Assembly: GCF_028771845.1 (NCBI RefSeq)
Contig: NZ_CP118270.1
Coordinates: 6,386,001-6,450,000, forward strand
Direction of reading: 5' to 3'
DNA: 64,000 bases
Origin: Paenibacillus marchantiae
GTDB taxonomy: Bacteria > Bacillota > Bacilli > Paenibacillales > Paenibacillaceae
Below the pieces are notes generated by a model. That model ran no database searches and was not told the origin of the DNA. It saw only the letters and a program-made list of their open reading frames with translations. A program made the position numbers and the translations under genes. Each line of letters begins with the position of its first letter. The stretch's first letter is position 1. Shown here one piece after another: positions 33,576 through 42,394 of the stretch.

Positions 33576-33701
33576 GTGCTCGGAAACGAAAACAGTAAGC
33601 TTCACGAAACGCCAGCGGTACAAAACTGCAGGTGTTTGAACAAACATGCACCAAAAACAATTTATTTTAATAATAACTAATGAATTACAATTTATTATAA
33701 A

Positions 33702-35052
33702 TCAAAAATTGTCAGTACAAATTGATGAACCTATAAAATTATTTCTAAATTCTTCTATAAACTCATTCAACCAATCTTCCCCATAATCCAATGCTCCCGT
33801 ATCGCTTGGAATAAACATGACATCGAGAGACATAACCCAAAAACGTCTTACCAAAACGAACACCTCAACCGCTTCTTCATCTCGAACAGATAACGGACGT
33901 TTTGAACGATAGCCTTCCAATAATTTTTGCCAAAGCACGTCTTTCCTATCCTCTGCCTGTCTCTTTCGAATACGTACTTGTGCAAGATCATATGCACGCC
34001 ATCCAGTCGCTACCCATTCGAAGTCATAATGTACGAATGATTCGCCACGTTGAAAAGCATTGTTATTGCCGTGCATGTCCCCATGCACAATCCCCAATCT
34101 AACCCTTGTGAAGTGATTGACTTCACACGCTGACTTAATGCATCAGCATAAGCTTTGAGAAACGCGACCTCTGGATGGTCCTCTCCAATATACTGAATGA
34201 TATTTTCAAGTGGCTTCCATATTAAAGCCCTGCGTTTTAAGATCCTCGTATTTTTTTTAAATAAACTATTTTGTTCGTTATTAATAATATTAAACCGATG
34301 CAATAACTCAATTAAGAGCAAGTTCCTTTTCTGCATATTAAACGGCATTTTACAAATATGATATAAATGTTCTTTGTGATGCGCAGCGTAAACGATATCT
34401 TCGGCGTAATCTGCGTAACAACCAATCGCATTAATACCATATTCATCTATGTTATTCAGCAAGAATTGCGATTGCTCGAATGGTTTGATTTTAAAAGCAT
34501 GAAAAACTGTCTCATTCAGTTGAAGTTCGGCCTCCAAAGCTTGGTAAGACAACGCGAAATCAGAATAAGATAGATGATATTCTTGTAAATGACCAAGTTG
34601 AACGCAATCCTCCAATAACCAAAAAGAATTTACTTTTTCATCATATCCGTAGATTAAAGTAGGATGGACTAAATGTTTTTTGTTATACTCAATACCGCCA
34701 GAAAAATAAAAACGATCCAGCTCGATAGATATATAATACCCTTGATTCAATTTTTGTTTTATCTTATTGAATATTTCAATTTGTGAGTCCACCTGTAACA
34801 CATTGAATTCAAAAAATCCTGGAGATCTGGCAAAAGATACTGTACCTGCAATGTAAGCCATCCTTCATGCATGTAAAGCTTAAAGTCTTCTTCACTTGCT
34901 ACTTCTGGAATTAACATTCGCTTGGCATAATAAGCTTTTGAAAAGCAAGGCAAATAGGTCCATTCTTCGTTATGTGCGCTCAAAACACTTAACATGTTAT
35001 TTGAAACACAATCTATCCATAATTCGTTGTATGGTTTAATAGGTAATTCCAT
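33702..35052 (-). pseudogene. BtrH-like acyltransferase fused to kinase fragment, two frameshifts
   Basis: The N-terminal part (35052 to about 34815; ELPIKPYNELWIDCVSNNMLSVL, Cys candidate) and the following frame (EFNVLQVDSQIEIFNKIKQK ... HPTLIYGYDEKVNSFWLLED) together make a BtrH-N-like domain related to the intact protein encoded at 39565-40554. They are out of frame at a run of six T residues (34811-34816, plus strand A6), where one extra T would restore the frame. A second slip near 34085 breaks LDWGLC|HGDMHGNN, the HGDxHxxN catalytic loop of an aminoglycoside/choline-kinase-like phosphotransferase; downstream comes YDFEWVATGWRAYDLA with the metal Asp. The kinase N-lobe is absent. This appears to be a decayed chimera at the cluster edge, 11 bases after the ABC exporter gene. 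Confidence 0.7.
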
Positions 35053-35063
35053 TTTTTTTATTT

Positions 35064-36806
35064 TTATCCCCGTTCCTTTGTGACATCTTCGAAACTATAT
35101 TGCAAATCATGGAGTGTTCGATACTTTCCATTTAACTTCATTAGTTCGTCGTGAGTCCCATCCTCAGAAATTCGGCCATCCTCCATGACGATAATGCGAT
35201 CTGCTAAAGGAATTAGATTCAAACGATGGGTAATCAGTATTGCAGCTTTGTTTTGCAAGAAATTCTCCAAGGCATCTATTATGATTTGTTCTTTCCCTGA
35301 GTCTAATGCCGATGTGGGTTCGTCCATAATTACCAATGGACTATCCTGATGAATAAATGCCCTCGCCAAGCCTAAACGCTGTTTCTGCCCACCAGAGAAA
35401 TTGTCTCCCTTCTCACTTAAGAAAGTTTCATAAGACAGAGGCAAACGTTCAATATCTTCATTCACTCCCGCCATAGAGGCTGCATGACGAATATCCAGTT
35501 CCGTGGCCCCGTCCATAGCTAATTTAATATTCTCGCCTACTGTACCTGTGAACAAGAATATTGATTGACTAACGTATACGGACTTATTGATTGCTGATCT
35601 GAATTCGCCACTAGTAGGTTGGTAAAGTCCAGAGCATATTTTCGAAAATGTCGATTTACCCGAACCGCTACTTCCTATAACAATAACTTTTTCTCTTTTT
35701 TTCAACTCAAAATTGATATGTTCTAGAATCGTTTGTTCACTATTTTGAGGCTGATAAGAGACATCTCTCATAAAGATTATCGTATCTTCATGAATTGGTT
35801 TCCTATCATCCGAGTGAACGGTTTCGTTCTCATTTGTGCTTCTTTTTGTATTTAAAAACTTATTAATGCGTTGAAAGGCTCCTACTCCTTCTTGTAAACG
35901 ACTATACTGATCAGACAACCCGATTACGGGCCATATCACTAATTCAAATAGAACGCTGAATGTCACTATGGCTCCTGGCGTTAACGTATTTCTGGAAGCC
36001 GCAATAGCTATAAAGATCAGAGCGGTTACATACACGAGCTGAAAACTTCTTTCCGTAAAAATCCGACTCATTGCGTTGGACATGGCAAGCTTCGTTTGGG
36101 ATTGGTTAAGTGTTCCTCTTTGTTCCATAAACTGTTTGAGGTAAAGAGATTTTGCACCATACATTCTGATGACTGGCAAACCTTGAATAAATTCTTGTGA
36201 TGTTTCTCTTAACTTTGTTTCATCTTCCTGTACACGACTAGCCTGATATCGAATCCTCCGATCAAATATACGACCAATCAGAAAAAGAACCGGGGAACCC
36301 ACTGCCCCCAACAATGCCAATACCAGATCAATCCTAATTAAGTAAACAAAAGATAAGATAATGAGCAACAACACGGTGATAAATTCAATTATAGCTTCAA
36401 TAATTTGCGAACCATGTTCAATATCCTCTTTTAAACGTGAAGTGAGCTCGCCAGAATGATATTTCTTTATTTCTTCATAAGGCATATGATTTAGTACTGC
36501 AAACAACTTCAACGTTAAATCACGATGGACATAGCCCAAAATTTTGACAATAATATGACGATGCACAGCCAATAACAGGATACCTGCAACTAATAAAGCG
36601 ACCACAATTTGAACAAGATAAAATAAGTGTTCTTTAGTACTGCTGGTTGCCGTGTCGATAAATAATCCCTGGATTTTCGCAACGCCTACTTCAAAAATGA
36701 CATCAACTAACATTAAAAAAGGAAGAAACACAAGCAAAATTCCGTATTTCTTAGTGTAAGACCATATAAGAGATACGGTCTGTCGTGTGCTAAAACGAAG
36801 TTCCAA
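35064..36806 (-). CDS. ABC exporter half-transporter (TMD-NBD), second of a pair
   Basis: The 580-residue protein has six predicted membrane helices (residues 15-315) and a C-terminal ATPase domain (about 345-575): Walker A VIGSSGSGKSTFSK, signature FSGGQKQRLGLARAF, Walker B SPLVIMDEPTSALDSG and switch His in ILITHRL. It uses a TTG start supported by GAGGGGG. The partner half-transporter is encoded 12 bases upstream, so the two probably form a heterodimer. As the last intact genes of the NRPS/PKS operon they are expected to export the product and give self-protection. This role is inferred from position. Confidence 0.9.
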   Translation of the reverse strand: MELRFSTRQTVSLIWSYTKKYGILLVFLPFLMLVDVIFEVGVAKIQGLFIDTATSSTKEHLFYLVQIVVALLVAGILLLAVHRHIIVKILGYVHRDLTLKLFAVLNHMPYEEIKKYHSGELTSRLKEDIEHGSQIIEAIIEFITVLLLIILSFVYLIRIDLVLALLGAVGSPVLFLIGRIFDRRIRYQASRVQEDETKLRETSQEFIQGLPVIRMYGAKSLYLKQFMEQRGTLNQSQTKLAMSNAMSRIFTERSFQLVYVTALIFIAIAASRNTLTPGAIVTFSVLFELVIWPVIGLSDQYSRLQEGVGAFQRINKFLNTKRSTNENETVHSDDRKPIHEDTIIFMRDVSYQPQNSEQTILEHINFELKKREKVIVIGSSGSGKSTFSKICSGLYQPTSGEFRSAINKSVYVSQSIFLFTGTVGENIKLAMDGATELDIRHAASMAGVNEDIERLPLSYETFLSEKGDNFSGGQKQRLGLARAFIHQDSPLVIMDEPTSALDSGKEQIIIDALENFLQNKAAILITHRLNLIPLADRIIVMEDGRISEDGTHDELMKLNGKYRTLHDLQYSFEDVTKERG

Positions 36807-36818
36807 GTACCTTCCCCC

Positions 36819-38567
36819 TCACAAAACCTTGCTCTGTATAAGTTGATAATACTTTCCTTTATTATTCATCAGTTCTTCATGGCTCCCCATTTCTTCAATA
36901 GTTCCTTCGTTCATGTAGACAATTTTGTTCGCAGAGCGTATTGTATCCAAATTATGAGCTATGACAATCGTTGTACAGCTTTGAACTAAACGATCCAGTG
37001 ATTCCCTGAACTTTATTCCATTTTCAAGGTCTAATGCGGAAGTCGGTTCATCCAATAACAGGATAGGTGATTTCCGTAAATATACCCTTGCAAGTGCAAG
37101 CCGCTGAACCTCTCCTCCAGATAGCTGAACTCCACGCTCTCCAATACATGTCTCATAACCTTGAGGGAGCATTGAAATTCGATCATGCAAATGTGCAAGC
37201 TTCGCTGCATTCTCCACTTCGGTCATAGATATATCGCTTAGTCCAAAGCAGATATTCTCTCTAACAGAACCACTAAAAACGATTGCATCCTGGGAGACAT
37301 AACCCAGACTAGATCTCCATTCGTTAAGATCCATATCTGTTATGGACACTTGACCACTTTTTATTACGCCTTCTGAAGGAGTATACAGTCGTAACATTAA
37401 CTTCATCAAAGTCGATTTTCCTGCTCCACTTGGTCCGACAATGGCCAGCATCTGACCTGCTTCTATTTGAAAAGATATATTCTTCACCCCATTATTTCCG
37501 TTCGAATAACGATAACCTACGTTACTAAACATAATAGAATGGGAAGTTTGAGAAACGGAGCTCGAATTTCCAGTGAAAGTTTTATTATTTTCCTCTGGCA
37601 GATCACTAATGGTGAAAACTCGCTGTGCTTGTGTAATAGATTGAATCATCTCAGTCCACAAACTGGATATGGACAATAGAGGATTGATAAGTTGACCGCT
37701 GGTGACTACAAATGTAGCTAATGTCCCTGCAAGTAACTCCCCTTGAATGACTTGATACCCACCGAAACCCAACGTGAAAATCATACCACCAAAGGTAGCA
37801 AATCGATTCAGAGAATCGACAGATCTCTCGTACAAGGAGATTTTAAGGGTCCGCATTAGAACCTTGTTTAGCCTGCCTTCTAGTACATTTTGAAAATAAT
37901 TTTGCAATTGATATGTCCGAACTTCTTCAACTCCCTGAACCGCTTCCTGCAAAACTACATCTCTTTGAGCAATCTCATCACCCTGATGGTCGTAATTCTT
38001 TCGCAGAACACGTGAAATGGGATACGTGATGATCGGGTAGAGTAAAGTAAAGCCAATCAATCCAATCGTCAGTGGAAGGTTAAGCCAACTGAAATAGGCT
38101 AAGCTTAAAATTACTTGTAAGCCATTTTGAAAAAAAACCAGAAGTTTTTCATTTACACCTGATTGAGCTTTATCGACAGAATGAAGTAGTCTACCCACAA
38201 GATCGCTACTATGATAGCCTTCTAAGGATTCATGCTGTTTACCGTGCAATTGATTCAGGACACTATGTTGCATAGCGGTTACAGATTTATTTTTCACTCG
38301 AATCATGACTCTGCCCTGTAAAAGACCTAACAAAACTTGTACAATTGTTGCACCTATCGCCAAAATGGCACCCATATAAACGCTATCAAGGGATTTTGTA
38401 GTTGCACCTGATATGATTCTACGGATAGATTCAAGGTATCCTATGTTAACAAAGGCTAAACATGAGATGATAAGCAATAAACAGAGGTAATGAAAAACAT
38501 AGGCTTTAGAATGTTTGATTAGTCTGACAAACGTTTTACGTGTCGAATACACGGCTGTCTTTCCCAT
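36819..38567 (-). CDS. ABC exporter half-transporter (TMD-NBD), first of a pair
   Basis: The 582-residue protein has an MsbA/LmrA-type layout: six helices (about 25-310), then an ATPase domain with Walker A IVGPSGAGKSTLMKL, signature LSGGEVQRLALARVY, Walker B SPILLLDEPTSALDLE and the switch His in VIAHNLD. The start is the ATG at 38567 after AGAGGAG; the frame extends 15 codons upstream into the ACP gene end. It is 10 bases downstream of the free ACP gene. It likely pairs with the following half-transporter for peptide export. Confidence 0.9.
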   Translation of the reverse strand: MGKTAVYSTRKTFVRLIKHSKAYVFHYLCLLLIISCLAFVNIGYLESIRRIISGATTKSLDSVYMGAILAIGATIVQVLLGLLQGRVMIRVKNKSVTAMQHSVLNQLHGKQHESLEGYHSSDLVGRLLHSVDKAQSGVNEKLLVFFQNGLQVILSLAYFSWLNLPLTIGLIGFTLLYPIITYPISRVLRKNYDHQGDEIAQRDVVLQEAVQGVEEVRTYQLQNYFQNVLEGRLNKVLMRTLKISLYERSVDSLNRFATFGGMIFTLGFGGYQVIQGELLAGTLATFVVTSGQLINPLLSISSLWTEMIQSITQAQRVFTISDLPEENNKTFTGNSSSVSQTSHSIMFSNVGYRYSNGNNGVKNISFQIEAGQMLAIVGPSGAGKSTLMKLMLRLYTPSEGVIKSGQVSITDMDLNEWRSSLGYVSQDAIVFSGSVRENICFGLSDISMTEVENAAKLAHLHDRISMLPQGYETCIGERGVQLSGGEVQRLALARVYLRKSPILLLDEPTSALDLENGIKFRESLDRLVQSCTTIVIAHNLDTIRSANKIVYMNEGTIEEMGSHEELMNNKGKYYQLIQSKVL

Positions 38568-38577
38568 CTCGGCTCCT

Positions 38578-38832
38578 CTAGTTCGTATCTTCACTTTTGG
38601 ATTGTTGTTCAATATACTCTAAGATTTCTCTAATGGTTGGAAAGTAACTTAAGTCTAATTTGGTTTCTTCGAATTGAATATCAAATTCATTTTCGATGAG
38701 AATTACAAGCTTAATAAAACTGATTGAATTTACTCCTGCCTCGATCAAGTTAGTATCCATGGAAAATTCAATATCTGCCTCCGGAAATTCTTTTTGGATC
38801 ACATTTAAAAAACGTTGCTCTATGTTCTTCAT
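38578..38832 (-). CDS. Free-standing acyl carrier protein
   Basis: The 84-residue acidic protein has the ACP four-helix pattern. The phosphopantetheine serine is Ser36 in EAGVNSISFIKLV (the usual DSL is NSI here). It lies between the type II thioesterase gene (2-base gap) and the exporter genes. Discrete ACPs of this kind serve FkbH proteins, trans-acyltransferases or BtrH-type transferases; all three are encoded in this cluster, so it may carry a glyceryl/hydroxymalonyl unit or an acyl group for the BtrH-like enzyme. GGGAG precedes the ATG. Confidence 0.88.
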   Translation of the reverse strand: MKNIEQRFLNVIQKEFPEADIEFSMDTNLIEAGVNSISFIKLVILIENEFDIQFEETKLDLSYFPTIREILEYIEQQSKSEDTN

Positions 38833-38834
38833 AT

Positions 38835-39575
38835 TTATTCACTCCCTGTACATGATAAGATATTCGTTTCAACTGAGATTTGTTGGAGAACTGACTGCTC
38901 ATCTTCATGAATGAAGAAGTGACCACCTCGAAAAACCTTAACATCCGTGCAAGGAAGCGTAGTAAAATATTGCCATTCCATCACCGACTTCAGGTCACAA
39001 GGTGCATCCCGCTCTCCAATATACACCGACAATGGAATATTAAGAGGATCTGTTGGTATATGCTGATAGTTGTCAACTATATGGAAATCATTGCGGATAA
39101 TGGGTAAAAACAAACGAAGGAGCTCTGGTTCCTCAAGCAACATTTCCGAAGTGCCTCCCAAATCCCTTAGTGTTTCTATTAGTTGATCGTCGTCCATATC
39201 CTTGACTTTTTCTTGCCTGGAAGTCCCGAATTTACCTGGTGGTAAACATCCTGATATGATGATGCGAGTTGGTGGAGGATCCCCATTTATTTGAATTTTT
39301 CTAGAAACTTCGTAAGCCAACATTCCTCCCAAACTATGGCCGAATATAATATAAGGTGTATCTATATCCCCTCTCTTTAATTGACTTAACAAATCTTGCG
39401 CACCTTCATCAATATTGGAATACAGTGGTTCGTTTAGACGGCTTCCATGACCACTCATTTCCAGCGGAATAACCTTTAAACTACTCTCTAATTCCTTTTT
39501 CCATTTATAATAAATAGAGGAGCTTCCACCGGCATAAGGAATGCAAAATAATATTGGTTTCATTTCAGTATTCAT
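38835..39575 (-). CDS. Type II thioesterase
   Basis: The 246-residue alpha/beta hydrolase matches editing thioesterases of NRPS/PKS clusters (SrfAD/GrsT type): FCIPYAGGSSSIYYKW at the N-terminus, IFGHSLGGMLAYEV (nucleophile Ser), YIGERDAPC (Asp) and FRGGHFFIHE (His). It removes misprimed or stalled acyl groups from carrier proteins. The ATG at 39575 is chosen because GGGAG lies 7 bases upstream; it overlaps the end of the BtrH-like gene by 11 bases. It does not substitute for a chain-releasing TE I domain. Confidence 0.92.
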   Translation of the reverse strand: MNTEMKPILFCIPYAGGSSSIYYKWKKELESSLKVIPLEMSGHGSRLNEPLYSNIDEGAQDLLSQLKRGDIDTPYIIFGHSLGGMLAYEVSRKIQINGDPPPTRIIISGCLPPGKFGTSRQEKVKDMDDDQLIETLRDLGGTSEMLLEEPELLRLFLPIIRNDFHIVDNYQHIPTDPLNIPLSVYIGERDAPCDLKSVMEWQYFTTLPCTDVKVFRGGHFFIHEDEQSVLQQISVETNILSCTGSE

Positions 39576-40554
39576 TGATGTGCTCCCATCCATTAATTTT
39601 AATCAGTCTCGTCTCCATTTCCACGATTCTGTTTAAGATGTCTTTGGAAGCCATCAATTGATTGGGAGAGTACATATCGGAAAAATATAATTTGCCCCAA
39701 ATTGCCCGGATATTCTTCCATGCGTCCAATAGTTCTCCTATTGTCTGAAGCCGATCTGGTTTACTATCAAAATAAAAGTACCTCGCACACTCTACTTGTT
39801 TGGCTGCAACAATGCGATTAAATCCTAGAAATATGGACTCGGCGTATACCTGTATCTCACCCTCTTCTAGACATTTTTCTCCAAACCAAGCCGAATATTG
39901 TTCCAGTTGTTTGATACCCCCTGTGTACTTAGCGCGATGTTTAAATATGTTGTATTCATATGTTTCGATCCAATCAGAGACAAAAGGCTCTTGCTTCGAT
40001 TCAAACCTATAGGTGGAAATAAGATTCTCATCCGCATGATCCAGTTGAAAAAAAGCATCGTAGCTTTCTTTAAGACTGGCATAAGAAATCCATTTCAATC
40101 CATAATTTAGGGATTCTTTGTTGGAGTGTTCCATAATAGCAAACTGCCTCGTATCATCGTTGTAACCAACAATCAATAACGTGTGGGCCCAATGTTCCTT
40201 ATGATACATATCCAATCGAATATCTTCATAAAAACAATCGACCCATATAATAATAGGTTTATTCTGATGTATTGAACTGACAAGGTATTCTATAATATTT
40301 TCTTGTCGCCGGCTTGTGCAGACTTCATAGTTTTCTTCCTTAAATATTAATTCCGGATCTCGAAAAGGATAATATGTCATATCCAGCATGCCAGGCACTT
40401 CTTCGTCTTGACTATAAAACATAATATCATTAGAAATATGTGGATAGATGCTTCTATCCATCCATTCCAGCACGGAGAAAAGGGCGTTATAAAAACAGCT
40501 TTTGTAAAAAAATTGGTTGAACGGCTTAATCTCCTGAATGATTTTTAATGCCAT
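39565..40554 (-). CDS. BtrH-like acyl-ACP transferase (intact)
   Basis: The 329-residue protein resembles the BtrH family (BtrH_N), cysteine-protease-fold acyltransferases; butirosin BtrH moves an acyl group from an ACP to an amine. The candidate nucleophile is Cys20 in FFYKSCFYNAL, and the His lies in HWAHTLLIVGYNDD with a following AIMEHS segment, the usual Cys-His pattern. The C-terminal half is helical. The start is the ATG at 40554 after GGAGAGG; the gene overlaps the A-T gene by 29 bases. Next to a free ACP and a stand-alone A-T protein it is a good candidate for chain release or acyl capping. The family assignment is from motif recall, with moderate certainty. Confidence 0.7.
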   Translation of the reverse strand: MALKIIQEIKPFNQFFYKSCFYNALFSVLEWMDRSIYPHISNDIMFYSQDEEVPGMLDMTYYPFRDPELIFKEENYEVCTSRRQENIIEYLVSSIHQNKPIIIWVDCFYEDIRLDMYHKEHWAHTLLIVGYNDDTRQFAIMEHSNKESLNYGLKWISYASLKESYDAFFQLDHADENLISTYRFESKQEPFVSDWIETYEYNIFKHRAKYTGGIKQLEQYSAWFGEKCLEEGEIQVYAESIFLGFNRIVAAKQVECARYFYFDSKPDRLQTIGELLDAWKNIRAIWGKLYFSDMYSPNQLMASKDILNRIVEMETRLIKINGWEHINEY

Positions 40555-42385
40555 GTACTTCCTCTCCCGCCTCTTTTCTTTCCACATATTCCGCTTCTAC
40601 ATACCGAGCAATATCAGAGAGGCGAGAATTTTCAAAAATAACTTCCAGTGTTAAATCCACCTCGTATTTTTCGTATACTTTAGCAATCATATTCATAATA
40701 TTGATAGAGTTTCCTCCTAAATGTAAAAAGTGATGCTCTCTTCCAATGAATTCAACCCCCAAAATTTCCGTCCAGATCTCGGAGATTTCTTGTTCAAAGC
40801 GACCGACTGGCGAAACATATTCAACCATCTCAGGCTCAGGCAAAGCTGAATACTCAATCTTTCCATTCGCGTTAATAGGGAATTTAGAAAGCTCAATAAA
40901 GTACGAAGGAATCATTGGTTCTAATAAATGGTTCTCAACTTTTCGGATATAGGTTTCGTATGGATACACAGGTTCGTAATTTGCTTTAATTTCCGTATTC
41001 GGAATAACGTAAGCAATGAGAACTAACTCCTCGGAAGGTGCTTCTTTCACTATAACAGCGACGTCTTTCACAAGACCGGAAGCCATGATCACTCGCTCAA
41101 CCTCAGCTAATTCAACCCGATGTCCTCTAATTTTGACCTGTCTATCTTTTCGCCCTAAAAACTCAATATTCCCGTCGGGTAATGCTCTTCCAATATCTCC
41201 AGTTTTGTAAACCAAATCGTTGTCGCGCTCTGAAAAAGGATTCTGTATAAATTTTTCGCGATTGAGACCTTCCTCATGGAGATACCCTAAACTTCGATAC
41301 GGAGTACGTATAATAATTTCACCTTTTGTTCCAACTGGACACATCTGCAAATCATCATTCAATATAATGACACGAGTTCCGGATATAGGTTGACCGATGG
41401 GCATACTAGCTCGATACACATCTTGGGGTTTGATTCTATAAAACAATTTAGCCAACGTCGTTTCAGTAGGTCCATACAGATTAACAAGCTGTACCCGATC
41501 TCCAATGGCCTCATACCAAGATTTCAGCTTTTGCGGAACGATCTCTTCTCCTGCCAAAAAGATATATTCCAAACTCTTATAATGCTCTCGGTTGGGCTTG
41601 AAAGCAGTCATGTTCTTAAACAAACTTGGTGTACAATGAATTAACTGAACTCCTCTATTTTCTAGCCAATCCATTAACTGATTGGTGTTCAGAAGAGTCA
41701 TCCTAGATTCGGGAATGCAGATTGTCCCGCCTGATAACAAGGGCACTAAAATATCTCTAAGGAATGGATCATGACTTGGAGAAGTGAGTTGACTCACCTT
41801 TTTTCTATATAACTCGAATTCACTAGTTTCCCACTCTACATAATGAGTGAGCCCTTTGTTTCTACCGAGTATGGCATGGGGAGTTCCGCTTGTTCCCGAT
41901 GTGTAGTAAATATATATTGCATCATCCTCATCATATTCAACGGATTCCATTGGTTCGGAAAATAACAAATCGTCCAATTGCTTTCGATCTAGCGTTAGAA
42001 CCTTAAGCCCAGCTTGCTCTAGTGAAACAAGTCCAGGCATAGAATCTGTAATGACCAATTTCAAATCGGAAGCGACCGCCATCGACAACAATCTTTGGTC
42101 TGGATAGTCTGCATCAAGCGGCACAAATACACAACCGGCTTGCCAGATTCCAAGCATAGATGCAATTACCATATAACGATCCTGGAAGCACACACCAACA
42201 AATGTGCCCTTCTCAACATTGTTCACGTGCAGCCACTGTGTGATTCGATTCATGTCCTTATATAACTCTGAATACGTGATATGACGACTTAAATATTCCA
42301 CCGCACAGTAGTCCTTATATTGTGCGAAACTTTCTGATATTCTGTTCTGAATCGTATTCCGAACCTTGTCATCCAATCCATTCAC
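40526..42385 (-). CDS. Stand-alone adenylation-carrier (A-T) NRPS protein
   Basis: The 619-residue protein has an adenylation domain (residues 1-510; IYIYYTSGTSGTPHAIL, NLYGPTETT, YKTGDIGRALPDGNIEFLGRKDRQVKIRGHRVELAEVE, INANGKIEYSAL) and a carrier domain with LHLGGNSINIM (Ser near 557). The A4-A5 residues read DPRHFALLA (from SHDPFLRDIL, IHCTPS, FLAGEE, NLYGPTETTLA), which I cannot assign to an amino acid. It lacks its own condensation domain; the KS-ACP-C protein upstream ends in one, so the A-T unit probably supplies the next residue in trans. A GTG start at 42385 lies 7 bases from the asparagine synthetase stop and has a weak site. Confidence 0.9.
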   Translation of the reverse strand: MNGLDDKVRNTIQNRISESFAQYKDYCAVEYLSRHITYSELYKDMNRITQWLHVNNVEKGTFVGVCFQDRYMVIASMLGIWQAGCVFVPLDADYPDQRLLSMAVASDLKLVITDSMPGLVSLEQAGLKVLTLDRKQLDDLLFSEPMESVEYDEDDAIYIYYTSGTSGTPHAILGRNKGLTHYVEWETSEFELYRKKVSQLTSPSHDPFLRDILVPLLSGGTICIPESRMTLLNTNQLMDWLENRGVQLIHCTPSLFKNMTAFKPNREHYKSLEYIFLAGEEIVPQKLKSWYEAIGDRVQLVNLYGPTETTLAKLFYRIKPQDVYRASMPIGQPISGTRVIILNDDLQMCPVGTKGEIIIRTPYRSLGYLHEEGLNREKFIQNPFSERDNDLVYKTGDIGRALPDGNIEFLGRKDRQVKIRGHRVELAEVERVIMASGLVKDVAVIVKEAPSEELVLIAYVIPNTEIKANYEPVYPYETYIRKVENHLLEPMIPSYFIELSKFPINANGKIEYSALPEPEMVEYVSPVGRFEQEISEIWTEILGVEFIGREHHFLHLGGNSINIMNMIAKVYEKYEVDLTLEVIFENSRLSDIARYVEAEYVERKEAGEEVHGIKNHSGD

Positions 42386-42394
42386 CCATTTCTT

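Larger units (their letters stand above)
32836..33701. other. 866-bp non-coding gap with decayed sequence
   Basis: No intact gene or convincing ribosome site was found on either strand. The gap contains a 13-bp inverted repeat (33067-33141) and the remnant of a glycoside hydrolase C-terminus (33396-33575). The remainder is AT-rich and shows nothing recognisable. It marks the border between the polysaccharide genes and the biosynthetic cluster. Confidence 0.7.

Noticed and set aside
34010..34097. Independent kinase gene starting with TTG at 34097
   Set aside because: The preceding frame already encodes the upstream part of the same catalytic loop (LDWGLC), so this is one gene broken by a frameshift, not a second start.
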